In this document: one piece after another, positions 1 through 7,519 of the stretch
Layout of the letters: each line of letters begins with the position of its first letter
How positions within the stretch are numbered: the stretch's first letter is position 1
NCBI GenBank assembly: GCA_964596165.1
Contig: CAZQTW010000010.1
Coordinates: 56,855-120,854 of the forward strand
Direction of reading: 5' to 3'
DNA length: 64,000 bases
Source of the DNA: CAYUQT01 sp964596165
Lineage (GTDB): Bacteria > Planctomycetota > Phycisphaerae > UBA1845 > JAFGLZ01
The notes under the pieces: model-generated
What the model was told of the DNA's origin: nothing
What the model saw: only the letters and a program-made list of their open reading frames with translations
The model's database searches: none
Made by a program: the position numbers and the translations under genes

Positions 1-279
1 GGCATGTTCACCAGCGTCGTCGTCCTGGGCGTGGATCCGACCGCTTACCTTCAGCTCACCCAGGATTCGTTGACGAACAAGGACTTCCTGACCGGCCTGG
101 TCAAAGCGGCCGTCTTCGGACTGCTGATTTCCATGCTCGCCTGCCACGAAGGATTCAGTGTTCACGGTGGGGCCGAGGGCGTGGGTCGCGCGACAACACA
201 GACCGTAGTCAAGAGCATTGTGGCGTTGATCGGCACGGACTGCATCTTCACGGCCGTGTTCTACCTATTCGAGATTTAG
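1..279 (+). CDS. mlaE: MlaE-family ABC transporter permease, C-terminal part (truncated by window edge)
   Basis: Only the last 92 residues are visible because the window opens inside the gene. The piece has two hydrophobic segments separated by a short loop containing CHEGFSVHGGAEGVGRATT. That CxEGF...GG...GVG...AT stretch is typical of the C-terminal half of MlaE/YrbE permeases, which form the inner-membrane channel of phospholipid or hydrophobic-compound ABC transporters. The stop is followed 12 bases later by the ATPase gene and then by an MCE-domain gene, the usual permease-ATPase-substrate binding order of mla operons. The direction of transport and the substrate cannot be read from the sequence. 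Confidence 0.88.
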   Translation, partial: GMFTSVVVLGVDPTAYLQLTQDSLTNKDFLTGLVKAAVFGLLISMLACHEGFSVHGGAEGVGRATTQTVVKSIVALIGTDCIFTAVFYLFEI

Positions 280-291
280 GGGCTCTCGTCG

Positions 292-1185
292 ATGAACCCA
301 ACGACGGACCAGGCTGGCGGCAAACCGGACGTCGTGATCTCCATCCGGAATCTCGTCAAGCGTTTTGCCGGCTCCGACGGTCGAACGGTCACCGTTCTGA
401 GCGGGGTTACGCTCGACATTTACCGCGGGGAGACCATCGTCATCATGGGCGGCAGCGGATGCGGCAAGAGCACGCTCCTCAATTGCCTGATCGGCGAGCT
501 CATGCCCGAGGAGGGTCAGATACTCTACCGGACCCGGAACATGGCCGTCGCGGCCGATATCGTTCACATGCAGGAACACGAGTTGAACGACGTCCGTAAG
601 CGATTCGGCATTCTCTTTCAGAGCGGCGCGCTGTTCAATTCGATGACGGTCGGTGAAAACGTCGCTTTGCCGCTTCAGGAACACAGCTATGTCGACCCCT
701 CGGTGATCGATATCGTGGTGACGCTGAAGCTTCAGCAAGTTCGAATGTTGGAGCACCGCGACAAGCTCCCCTCCCAGCTCTCGGGAGGCCAGAAGAAACG
801 GGCGGGGTTGGCCCGAGCAACGGCGCTCGATCCGGAGATTCTCTTCTACGACGAGCCCAGCGCCGGACTCGATCCGGTGACTTCGGCCGCGATCGACGAA
901 CTGATCATCGATCTCTCCAAGAAACTGCATGTGACCAGTGTGGTTGTGACGCACGAGATGGATTCGGCCTTTCGTATTGCCGACCGCATGGTCATGCTCG
1001 ACAAGGGGCGCGTGCTCAAGATCGGTCCTCGAAGCGAATTTGAGGCCCTGCGAAATGCGGATCCGGCGTCACTGACCCGCGACGACGACCGGCTCATGAA
1101 CCAGTTCCTCAACGGTTTCAGCGAGGGTCCGTTAACCGACGAGGTTGGGATGAGCGAATTTGAGAAACTCATCGTTCAAGGGTAG
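292..1185 (+). CDS. mlaF: MlaF-like ABC transporter ATP-binding protein
   Basis: A 297-residue ABC ATPase that should energise the MlaE permease encoded just upstream. It has a Walker A loop GGSGCGKST near residue 55, a Q-loop FQSGALF, the ABC signature LSGGQKKRAGLARA near residue 165, Walker B ILFYDEPSAGLDP, and a switch histidine in VVTHEMD. The FQSGALFNSMTV.ENV stretch is characteristic of MlaF/MlaL-type ATPases, which separates it from ordinary importers. The gene sits between the permease (12 bp upstream) and the MCE protein (7 bp downstream), so all three are probably co-transcribed. About 25 residues after the H-loop are followed by a longer C-terminal tail than in E. coli MlaF. Confidence 0.92.
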   Translation: MNPTTDQAGGKPDVVISIRNLVKRFAGSDGRTVTVLSGVTLDIYRGETIVIMGGSGCGKSTLLNCLIGELMPEEGQILYRTRNMAVAADIVHMQEHELNDVRKRFGILFQSGALFNSMTVGENVALPLQEHSYVDPSVIDIVVTLKLQQVRMLEHRDKLPSQLSGGQKKRAGLARATALDPEILFYDEPSAGLDPVTSAAIDELIIDLSKKLHVTSVVVTHEMDSAFRIADRMVMLDKGRVLKIGPRSEFEALRNADPASLTRDDDRLMNQFLNGFSEGPLTDEVGMSEFEKLIVQG

Positions 1186-1192
1186 GAACGTC

Positions 1193-2581
1193 ATGGCGAA
1201 TCGCCGCAACAACTTCACGGTCGGCCTCACGGTAATCATCATCTTGGCCATCTTCATCGGCGTGCTTCTCTTCATCGGAGCGCGCGAACCGTGGGGCGAG
1301 GCGACCCGTCCCGTGACGGTTCGCTTTGCCCACACGCTTACACTGCCTCCGCTCAAAGAGGGCGGGCCGGTCCTGTTTGCCGGCCAGCCCGTCGGCAGCA
1401 TCCGGTCGATGTGGCTCGACACGGGCGACTATCGAGCCCCCAAGACCGGCACGACGTACAAGACGACGTTCCTCTACATCCGCTGTGACGTGCAGAAACG
1501 TGTCGCTCTCCATCAGGATTGCCGGATCATGCCGGACGGGCCGATTCTCGGCGGCGCGGGCATGCTGCGGATCGACGATCAGGGAACCAGCGACAAGTTG
1601 CTCGGTCCGAACCAGGTCGTCGAGGGTCTGGGAATGGGCGGCTTTGCGGCCGTTACCGACCAGCTCAGCGACATTGGGACGTCGCTCGCCCAGGAACTGG
1701 ACCCCAAGAACCCCGGCAGCATCATGGCGATGATCAAGAGCCAGCTCAACGCCGGCAACACCGAAGGCATGGTGGCCAAGCTGGTCAAGTCCTTGGGAGA
1801 TTTGAACGCCATCACGGCCGGCATCCGCGACCAGTTGGATCCGAAACAAGAAAAGGTCCTGATGGGGAAGCTGCATCTGACGCTCGACAACATCAACGCC
1901 ATCACCGGCGAATTGCGGAATCAGATGGACCCCAAGAGCCGCGCAACAGCCATGGGCAAGCTCGATCTTGCCCTGGACTCGCTCAACGAGTCGTTGTCCT
2001 CCGTTAATGGGATGCTCAAAGAGAATCGCCCGACCATCCGAACCACGCTCGACAATGTGAAGGCCACCAGCGAAACGATCAACACGGGCATTAGCAAGAC
2101 GGTCGCCAAGGAACTGGATGCAACCAACCCAGAGAGTCTGATGGCGAAGATCCATTCGTCCGTCGCTGGTCTCGGTCAATCGCTGGCGGATCTGAATCGG
2201 ATCACCGCCGCGGCCAACGAGGTGGTCGTCCTCAACAAGGACAACCTTAACAGTCTCCTGGCGAACTTCAGGGAAACCAGCGACCACCTGAAATCGGCCG
2301 CCAAGGATCTGAGGCGGAATCCGTGGCGACTGCTCTACCGGCCGACGTTGGAGGAAACGCGGGAACTGAACATCTTCGACGCGGCCCGATCCTTCTCCGA
2401 AGCGGCCACCCGCCTCGACGCCGCCACGGGTAAGCTCAAGGCCTTGCTCGATGCGAAGAGCGGGCAGATCGATCCCGACGACCCTCAACTGAAGACGATT
2501 CGGACGGAGTTGCAGGGCACCTTCGACAGGTTCACCGAGGCCGAGGCGGCGCTGTGGAAGAGCTTGAACGTGCGACAGTAG
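1193..2581 (+). CDS. mlaD: MCE-domain (MlaD-like) substrate-binding protein
   Basis: A 462-residue protein with one N-terminal membrane anchor (about residues 7-25, NNFTVGLTVIIILAIFIGVL) followed by an MCE domain with the usual GGPVLFAGQPVGSI core near residue 55. The rest is a long helical region rich in LxxLNxIT repeats, as expected of MCE proteins that form a tube or bridge across the periplasm. It is much longer than E. coli MlaD (about 183 residues) and closer to Mce- or PqiB-like lengths. The ATG at 1193 is chosen because it leaves a 7-base gap after mlaF and begins with a short basic N-terminus before the anchor; an upstream ATG at 1160 would overlap mlaF. Role inferred: lipid handover between the inner and outer membrane. 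Confidence 0.88.
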   Translation: MANRRNNFTVGLTVIIILAIFIGVLLFIGAREPWGEATRPVTVRFAHTLTLPPLKEGGPVLFAGQPVGSIRSMWLDTGDYRAPKTGTTYKTTFLYIRCDVQKRVALHQDCRIMPDGPILGGAGMLRIDDQGTSDKLLGPNQVVEGLGMGGFAAVTDQLSDIGTSLAQELDPKNPGSIMAMIKSQLNAGNTEGMVAKLVKSLGDLNAITAGIRDQLDPKQEKVLMGKLHLTLDNINAITGELRNQMDPKSRATAMGKLDLALDSLNESLSSVNGMLKENRPTIRTTLDNVKATSETINTGISKTVAKELDATNPESLMAKIHSSVAGLGQSLADLNRITAAANEVVVLNKDNLNSLLANFRETSDHLKSAAKDLRRNPWRLLYRPTLEETRELNIFDAARSFSEAATRLDAATGKLKALLDAKSGQIDPDDPQLKTIRTELQGTFDRFTEAEAALWKSLNVRQ

Positions 2582-2583
2582 AC

Positions 2584-3717
2584 ATGGCGGTTAACAACGA
2601 CTCGATCATGTACGACGTGCTCATCGTCGGGGCGGGCCCGGCCGGTGCGACGGCAGCCGCGATCTGTGCGGAAAAGGGGCTGTCCGTCTGCCTGATGGAC
2701 CGGCGGACGTTTTCCGAGACGTCTCACATCCGCGTGTGGGCCAATGCGGCCATTCGGCCGCTGATCGAGGCATGCGGTCTCGACGCATCACGCATCTTGG
2801 GACCGCCCATCCGTACGTTGACGTTCTGTTCGGCGGATTTGTCGCGGAGGATGACCTCCCAATTGGCCAGGCCTCTGGTGCATGTGATCGAACGATCGCG
2901 TCTGGAAGGCGAACTCGTCCGCGCCGCTGTCTCGGCGGGTGTCACACTGCGAACGGGCCAGGCGGTCACCGGCGTCGAGATTCTGGAAGAGCAGGTGAAC
3001 GTGTCGCTGGCCGACGGGTCTTCGGCCCGCGGGCGGTTCCTCATCGGCGCGGACGGCGCGAAATCGCTTGTCGGCCGACAGATCGGATTACTTGGAACAG
3101 CGGAACCCCCCTGTTGGTGCGCTCAATGGGACGTTCACCTTGGGGGCGGCACGAAGCGAAAGACGGCTGAAGATGCGCCGGCCATGATCGTTGTGCTGGG
3201 ACTGATTCAGACTCAGGGAATCGGGTATATTCTGTCCCAAGCCGACCATCTTCTTGTGGGAGTTGCCGGTCCGTCGAATCCGCAGGAAATCGCGGAGCAC
3301 TTCGACGTGTTCGTGACGGACGCGGGCGAAGCCGGTCTGTTGCCCGAGGACATTCGGCCTGCCCAGCCAGCCGTTTGGCCCACGCCGGCCGGTCAGGCCA
3401 TTGAGATGGACGCCCATGTGGGCAAGAGGTCATTGCTCGTCGGTGAAGCCGGAGGGTTTGTGGCGGCGATCAGCTACGAAGGGATCTATCCCGCCATGTG
3501 GTCCGCATCGATCGCCGCCGGTGTGATCGCCGATGCGGATAGCGCCGACAGTCCGCAGGATGTCCTCGGCGAGTTTGAAAGCCGATGGCGTGTCGCGATG
3601 GCCGACTACATTCGCATGCCCAATACCGACGCGCAGTTTCTGCTTCCGCTGATCTTCACCAACCAACAAATCGCGGACCGGATGGCCGCCTCGTTCCTGT
3701 CGGGCGGCAATATCTGA
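2584..3717 (+). CDS. Geranylgeranyl reductase-family FAD-dependent oxidoreductase
   Basis: A 377-residue flavoprotein. It opens with a Rossmann dinucleotide motif VLIVGAGPAGATAAA, continues with LMDRR (the acidic end of beta-2), has a second FAD contact ADGAKSLVGRQIG near residue 155, and ends with the GEAGGFVAAISYEGI segment seen in geranylgeranyl reductase/halogenase-like enzymes. These families reduce polyprenyl chains or hydroxylate and halogenate aromatic or lipid substrates; the exact substrate is unknown. The start is two bases after the mlaD stop, so it is very likely translated from the same mRNA as the lipid transporter. An upstream ATG at 2554 would overlap mlaD. Reduction of an isoprenoid lipid would fit the context, but that is inference. 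Confidence 0.78.
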   Translation: MAVNNDSIMYDVLIVGAGPAGATAAAICAEKGLSVCLMDRRTFSETSHIRVWANAAIRPLIEACGLDASRILGPPIRTLTFCSADLSRRMTSQLARPLVHVIERSRLEGELVRAAVSAGVTLRTGQAVTGVEILEEQVNVSLADGSSARGRFLIGADGAKSLVGRQIGLLGTAEPPCWCAQWDVHLGGGTKRKTAEDAPAMIVVLGLIQTQGIGYILSQADHLLVGVAGPSNPQEIAEHFDVFVTDAGEAGLLPEDIRPAQPAVWPTPAGQAIEMDAHVGKRSLLVGEAGGFVAAISYEGIYPAMWSASIAAGVIADADSADSPQDVLGEFESRWRVAMADYIRMPNTDAQFLLPLIFTNQQIADRMAASFLSGGNI

Positions 3718-3758
3718 CCGGACCGCCCGTCCTTCGACTCACCGAACTCGTTGTCGTG

Positions 3759-5348
3759 CTAAGTCTTCGGCATTGAAGCGGCCGGAACGGTTCGCCGCTC
3801 GGCGGTTGCGTTCGACTGCGGTGCGTGCACCGGCAGGATCACCGTGAAGGTCGAGCCGACGCCCACGGTGCTGTCCGCCTTGATCGAGCCGCCGAGAATC
3901 GTGGCGAGGTCGCGACTGATGGCCAGCCCCAGTCCCGTCCCGCTGTGTTCGCGCGTTTTCGACTGGTCGATCTGTCGGAACTTTTCGAAGATGGTTTCCA
4001 AGTATTCGGGCGGAATGCCCGGACCGGTGTCGATCACCGCAAGTTGAACGTTTTCGGTTCCGACCGGCCTCGCGGACAGCGTGATCAGCCCTCCCTCCGG
4101 CGTGAACTTGATCGCGTTGCTCAGCAGGTTGTAAAGGATCTGCTTGACCTTTCCGACGTCCGAGGTCATCGGCGGCAGGTTCGGGGCGAGATCCAATCGG
4201 AGCTCGAGTCTGCTCTTGTCCGCAAGAGGTCGCACGAAGTCCGCCAGATCGCCGCACACCGTCGCCAGGTCGAATCGTTCGAGTCGAACCTCCATTCTCC
4301 CGGCCTCGATCTTGGCGACGTCCAAGAGGTCGTTGATGATGTCCAGCAGCATTCGCCCGCTGGTCAGAATGTTCTGGGCGTAGCGGGAGAGCCGACCGTC
4401 CTGTCCTTCGTGGGCTTCCTTAAGCAGTTCGGCGAAGCCGATGATGGACGTCATCGGCGTGCGGAGTTCGTGACTGACGTTGGCCAGGAACTCGCTCTTC
4501 AGGCGGTTGGCCTCGTAGAGGCCGATGTTGGCCTGGGCCAATTCGTCCAGTTTGATATCCAGAGAACGATTCGCCCCGCGAAGAGCGTCTTGGGTGGACT
4601 GCAAATGCGAAAGCATGTCGTTGAATGCCCTCGCGAGGTCCTCGAACTCGTCTCCCGTGGCCGCCTTACTTCGAACGCTCAGGTCGCCCGCGGCGACCTG
4701 TTCGCTAACTCGCCGCAGTTCGCGAACCGGAGAAAGGATGAGCATCTGGGTGATCAGGTAGAAGACCAATAGGGCCAGCAAGCCCGCGAGGCCGCCGGCT
4801 GCAATCATCACGGCGCGATTGAGCCAGAGTTCGGCCGTCGTGCCCGGCGGCCAGTACCACGCCGTCACGATTCCGACGAGCTTGCGATCCTCGTCTCGAC
4901 GGATTGCCAGCGCGGCGCGGTAGAGGGTGGTTCCGTTCGGTTCGCGGCCCCAGTCGAAGGCCTCGTCTATGTCCGTGCGCTCTCGCATCAACTTGATAGA
5001 CCGCTTCAGAAAGGTGCTGATGTCTTGCGGAACCTCCCGGCTGAGGGGATCCAGTCGGACGAGCCTGGGGATGGGGTCGGCGGGCAACTCGTGAGCCTGG
5101 GCGTAGGCAGGCCACCACTTGTTCAGATCCTCCTGCTTGGCCGACCAATCGCCGCCGGGCAAGTCGCTCCGTGCCCGGGCCGCCAGGGCCATCTCGCGAA
5201 TCGTCCGGACATTCAGTTCGTGAACCAGGCTCTCCATCCGATACGCGGGGACGAAGAGGGCAGCGGCGATGATCATCAACACCGCCAAGCCGAAGAGCAT
5301 TCGGCACTTGGTCGCCAAGGAAACCTTGAATCGTCCCTTCTTGGGCAT
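3759..5348 (-). CDS. Transmembrane sensor histidine kinase with HAMP domain
   Basis: A 529-residue membrane kinase. The order is: short cytoplasmic N-terminus, first membrane helix (about residues 14-33), a periplasmic sensor region of about 150 residues resembling the Tll0287/DUF3365 haem-sensor-like class, second helix, HAMP, a coiled coil, HisKA with the phospho-acceptor His in NVSHELRTPMTS (about residue 293), and HATPase with SNAIKFTPEGG, DTGPGIP and GTGLGLAISR. The ATG at 5348 is preceded by AAGGACC. The frame stays open upstream to 5774, but that stretch is antisense to the glycosyltransferase and lacks protein-like features. No response regulator is adjacent, so it is an orphan kinase here. 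Confidence 0.9.
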   Translation of the reverse strand: MPKKGRFKVSLATKCRMLFGLAVLMIIAAALFVPAYRMESLVHELNVRTIREMALAARARSDLPGGDWSAKQEDLNKWWPAYAQAHELPADPIPRLVRLDPLSREVPQDISTFLKRSIKLMRERTDIDEAFDWGREPNGTTLYRAALAIRRDEDRKLVGIVTAWYWPPGTTAELWLNRAVMIAAGGLAGLLALLVFYLITQMLILSPVRELRRVSEQVAAGDLSVRSKAATGDEFEDLARAFNDMLSHLQSTQDALRGANRSLDIKLDELAQANIGLYEANRLKSEFLANVSHELRTPMTSIIGFAELLKEAHEGQDGRLSRYAQNILTSGRMLLDIINDLLDVAKIEAGRMEVRLERFDLATVCGDLADFVRPLADKSRLELRLDLAPNLPPMTSDVGKVKQILYNLLSNAIKFTPEGGLITLSARPVGTENVQLAVIDTGPGIPPEYLETIFEKFRQIDQSKTREHSGTGLGLAISRDLATILGGSIKADSTVGVGSTFTVILPVHAPQSNATAERRTVPAASMPKT

Positions 5349-5404
5349 CTCGAATGGTCCTTGACATCGTATGATAACACGAATCCCCCACCGGTGTCGC
5401 CGGA

Positions 5405-5433
5405 TTGACAAGCCGGGAATATCCGTCTGTAAT
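5405..5433 (+). promoter_or_regulatory. Predicted sigma-70 promoter of the glycosyltransferase gene
   Basis: TTGACA at 5405-5410, a 17-base spacer and TGTAAT at 5428-5433. The expected start of transcription near 5440 leaves a leader of roughly 29 bases before the ATG at 5469. It lies in the divergent gap between the histidine kinase and the glycosyltransferase. Confidence 0.6.
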
Positions 5434-5468
5434 TCCGTCGGAAGACGCCGACGTTCAGGGCTCGAATC

Positions 5469-6593
5469 ATGGATCGTCTCAACATCTGCATTGTCGTCGG
5501 AGAAGACTGGCTGGATCGGTTTGAACCGGTCGTTCGGCATCTGTGTGTCGGCATGATCGACGAGGCGATTGCGACGACGATCGTCGGTCCTGAGTCGCCC
5601 GCATTGAACGCCCTCGCCATGGGGCCCGTCCGCGTGTGCACCTACCGCAAGCTCAGCGGTTGGGGCGGAAAGAGCGAGGTGTCGCGGCTCACCGAGGCCG
5701 TCGCGGAACAAGGACCTCACCTGGTCCACGCGATGTCCACGGACATCTCTTGGCTGGGTGCACATCTCGCCCATTCACAGGACGTTCCCCTCGTGGTCAG
5801 TGTCACCGGTCGGGGCGAGGTGACACCGGAGACCGAACCGATCCTGAAGACGGCTTCCAAGCTGATTGCCGTCAGTGATCCGGTTCGCACGGACGTGCTG
5901 CAACGTCTTCAGAGGAGCGCCCACGAAGTCATCCGGATTCGCTGGGGCCTTCTCGCCGGTCAGGAACCGGCATGTTTCTCCGTTCACGAAAAGAGCCCGA
6001 CGCTCATCACGGTCTCGCCTCTGACCCGCGATTCCGGTGTGGACCATCTCATTGAAGCGATGGCCAGGCTCTCGGCTGCCTCGCAACCGCTCATGCTGTT
6101 CATTCTGGGCACCGGGCCCGCCGAGGGCTCGCTCCGCCAGCGGGCGAATGCCCTGGGCCTCAACGAGCAGATCACGTTCGCCGGCAACGTCCGCGAATGG
6201 CCGACCATTCTTGCCGGAGCGGACATCTTCGTCTTGCCGGCGCGGCAACAGATCTTGCGGATCCACCCCATTGCCGCCATGGCCGCCGGCTTGGTCGTTC
6301 TTTCGGTTCGCGGCGGCGCCCACGATTGCCTGATCGACTCTCAGACCGCTCGGCTGTACGAACCGCCCGGGGCCGAGATGCTTGCCGCCGTTCTGGCGGA
6401 ACTCCTGGGCAATCCGGATCAATCGAGAAGGCTTGCGGCCAGTGCGCAGGAATATATCCGCCAGCACCACCGCGTCAGCGCCATGGTGAGCGAAACGGTT
6501 CAGATCTACCGACAGTTGACGTTGAACCAGAAGACCATCCCGATGCCGACACCCAGCGAGCGGAGGGATGAGGACACCACCTCCCCACCCTAG
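5469..6593 (+). CDS. Family 4 (GT-B) glycosyltransferase
   Basis: A 374-residue GT-B protein. The N-terminal half is a Rossmann-like acceptor domain (LNICIVVGEDW, ending with VVSVTGRGEV). The C-terminal half carries the GT4 donor-binding pattern: LITVSPLTRDSGVDHLIEA, LFILGTGPAEG, ITFAGNVREWPTILAGADIFVLP and AAGLVVLS...GGAHDCLID. In many GT4 enzymes an E-x7-E pair sits in the last motif; here it is only loosely kept, so the donor and activity are uncertain. The gene has its own promoter and converges on the downstream kinase gene: the two stop codons interlock in a single CTAG at 6590-6593. It probably acts in cell-surface glycan synthesis. Confidence 0.82.
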   Translation: MDRLNICIVVGEDWLDRFEPVVRHLCVGMIDEAIATTIVGPESPALNALAMGPVRVCTYRKLSGWGGKSEVSRLTEAVAEQGPHLVHAMSTDISWLGAHLAHSQDVPLVVSVTGRGEVTPETEPILKTASKLIAVSDPVRTDVLQRLQRSAHEVIRIRWGLLAGQEPACFSVHEKSPTLITVSPLTRDSGVDHLIEAMARLSAASQPLMLFILGTGPAEGSLRQRANALGLNEQITFAGNVREWPTILAGADIFVLPARQQILRIHPIAAMAAGLVVLSVRGGAHDCLIDSQTARLYEPPGAEMLAAVLAELLGNPDQSRRLAASAQEYIRQHHRVSAMVSETVQIYRQLTLNQKTIPMPTPSERRDEDTTSPP

Positions 6594-7462
6594 TTCGGCG
6601 ATTGGGCCGCACACACTCGAACCAGTCGATGCGAGGAATCGCACTGAATGAGCCATCGGGCCCGCCGGCGGCCGCTCATCGCGATCTGCGCATTCGGGAG
6701 GTCGTTTTCGGCGTACTTGTCGGCGGCCTCCTGGGGCCGCATTCCCCCCGCGATGTGCCGAGCGAGGATTCCCTCACGGCACGCAGCCGGATCGACATCA
6801 AGCCAGATCGGCAGGTCGAGAGTCGCGTAAACATCGGCCCAAGGCCCTTCGTCCAAGAGCAGGTAGTTGCCCTCAACAAGGACGATCCCGGCCTCGGACG
6901 GCACGAGCCCCGCATCGGCTATCGGCTCGTGGCGGGTTCGATCATACACAGGAATGCGCACCTCATGGTCCGCGTTGCGAATTGCACGAAGGGCTTCGGC
7001 CAAACGAACGGCGTCAAACGAGGGCGGAGATCCCTTTCGGCGTCGAAGTGGCAGAGTCGAACCATCGGGCGCAACGTAGAATCTGCGGTCCAACTCCGCG
7101 TTGGTCAGGTGCCAACCGTCCATGCCCACGACGGCGATGGGAGGTTCGAGCAACGCTTCGCGCCACAATTCGGCCAAGACGGCTGTCGTGGTGGACTTGC
7201 CGCTGCCGGGTATGCCCGCCAAGCCGACGATGATCCGTCGACCTGCCTCTCGATTCGCCCGACGAAGCAGCCGCATCAGGGCCCCATAGCCGTGTACCAG
7301 TTCCGCCGGTGAGATGGACACCGTTTCGCGGAATCCGGCGACAGGCACGCAGACGGTGAAGGCTGACGTGATGCCCGAATCAACGATCTTCATGTCGGCC
7401 GCCGCGTCGACTTGACTTCGTATCCATTCGCGAAGCTGTCTCGAGAGGCGGAATTGACTCAT
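6590..7462 (-). CDS. P-loop nucleoside/sugar kinase-like protein (FrcK/PanK-like)
   Basis: A 290-residue P-loop kinase. It has Walker A GIPGSGKST (residues 83-91), GMDGWHLTNAELD with the acidic metal/substrate motif of the phosphoribulokinase/uridine kinase/pantothenate kinase group, PVYDRTRHEP, and VLVEGNYLLLDEGPW. This pattern matches 'nucleoside/nucleotide kinase family' proteins that include the fructose-transport-associated kinase FrcK. The natural substrate cannot be decided. The first 80 residues are an extra N-terminal segment absent from bare uridine kinases. An alternative GTG start exists at 7474. Convergent with the glycosyltransferase, with overlapping stop codons. Confidence 0.75.
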   Translation of the reverse strand: MSQFRLSRQLREWIRSQVDAAADMKIVDSGITSAFTVCVPVAGFRETVSISPAELVHGYGALMRLLRRANREAGRRIIVGLAGIPGSGKSTTTAVLAELWREALLEPPIAVVGMDGWHLTNAELDRRFYVAPDGSTLPLRRRKGSPPSFDAVRLAEALRAIRNADHEVRIPVYDRTRHEPIADAGLVPSEAGIVLVEGNYLLLDEGPWADVYATLDLPIWLDVDPAACREGILARHIAGGMRPQEAADKYAENDLPNAQIAMSGRRRARWLIQCDSSHRLVRVCAAQSPN

Positions 7463-7519
7463 GGGATTCGCCACGGCACGGAACCAACACCTGTGGGCAG
7501 CAACCGGCCGACCTGCCCG

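Noticed and set aside
5349..5774. Open extension of the histidine-kinase frame upstream of its ATG
   Set aside because: It lies antisense to the glycosyltransferase, has basic low-complexity sequence without a signal or domain, and the ATG at 5348 has a proper AAGGACC upstream.
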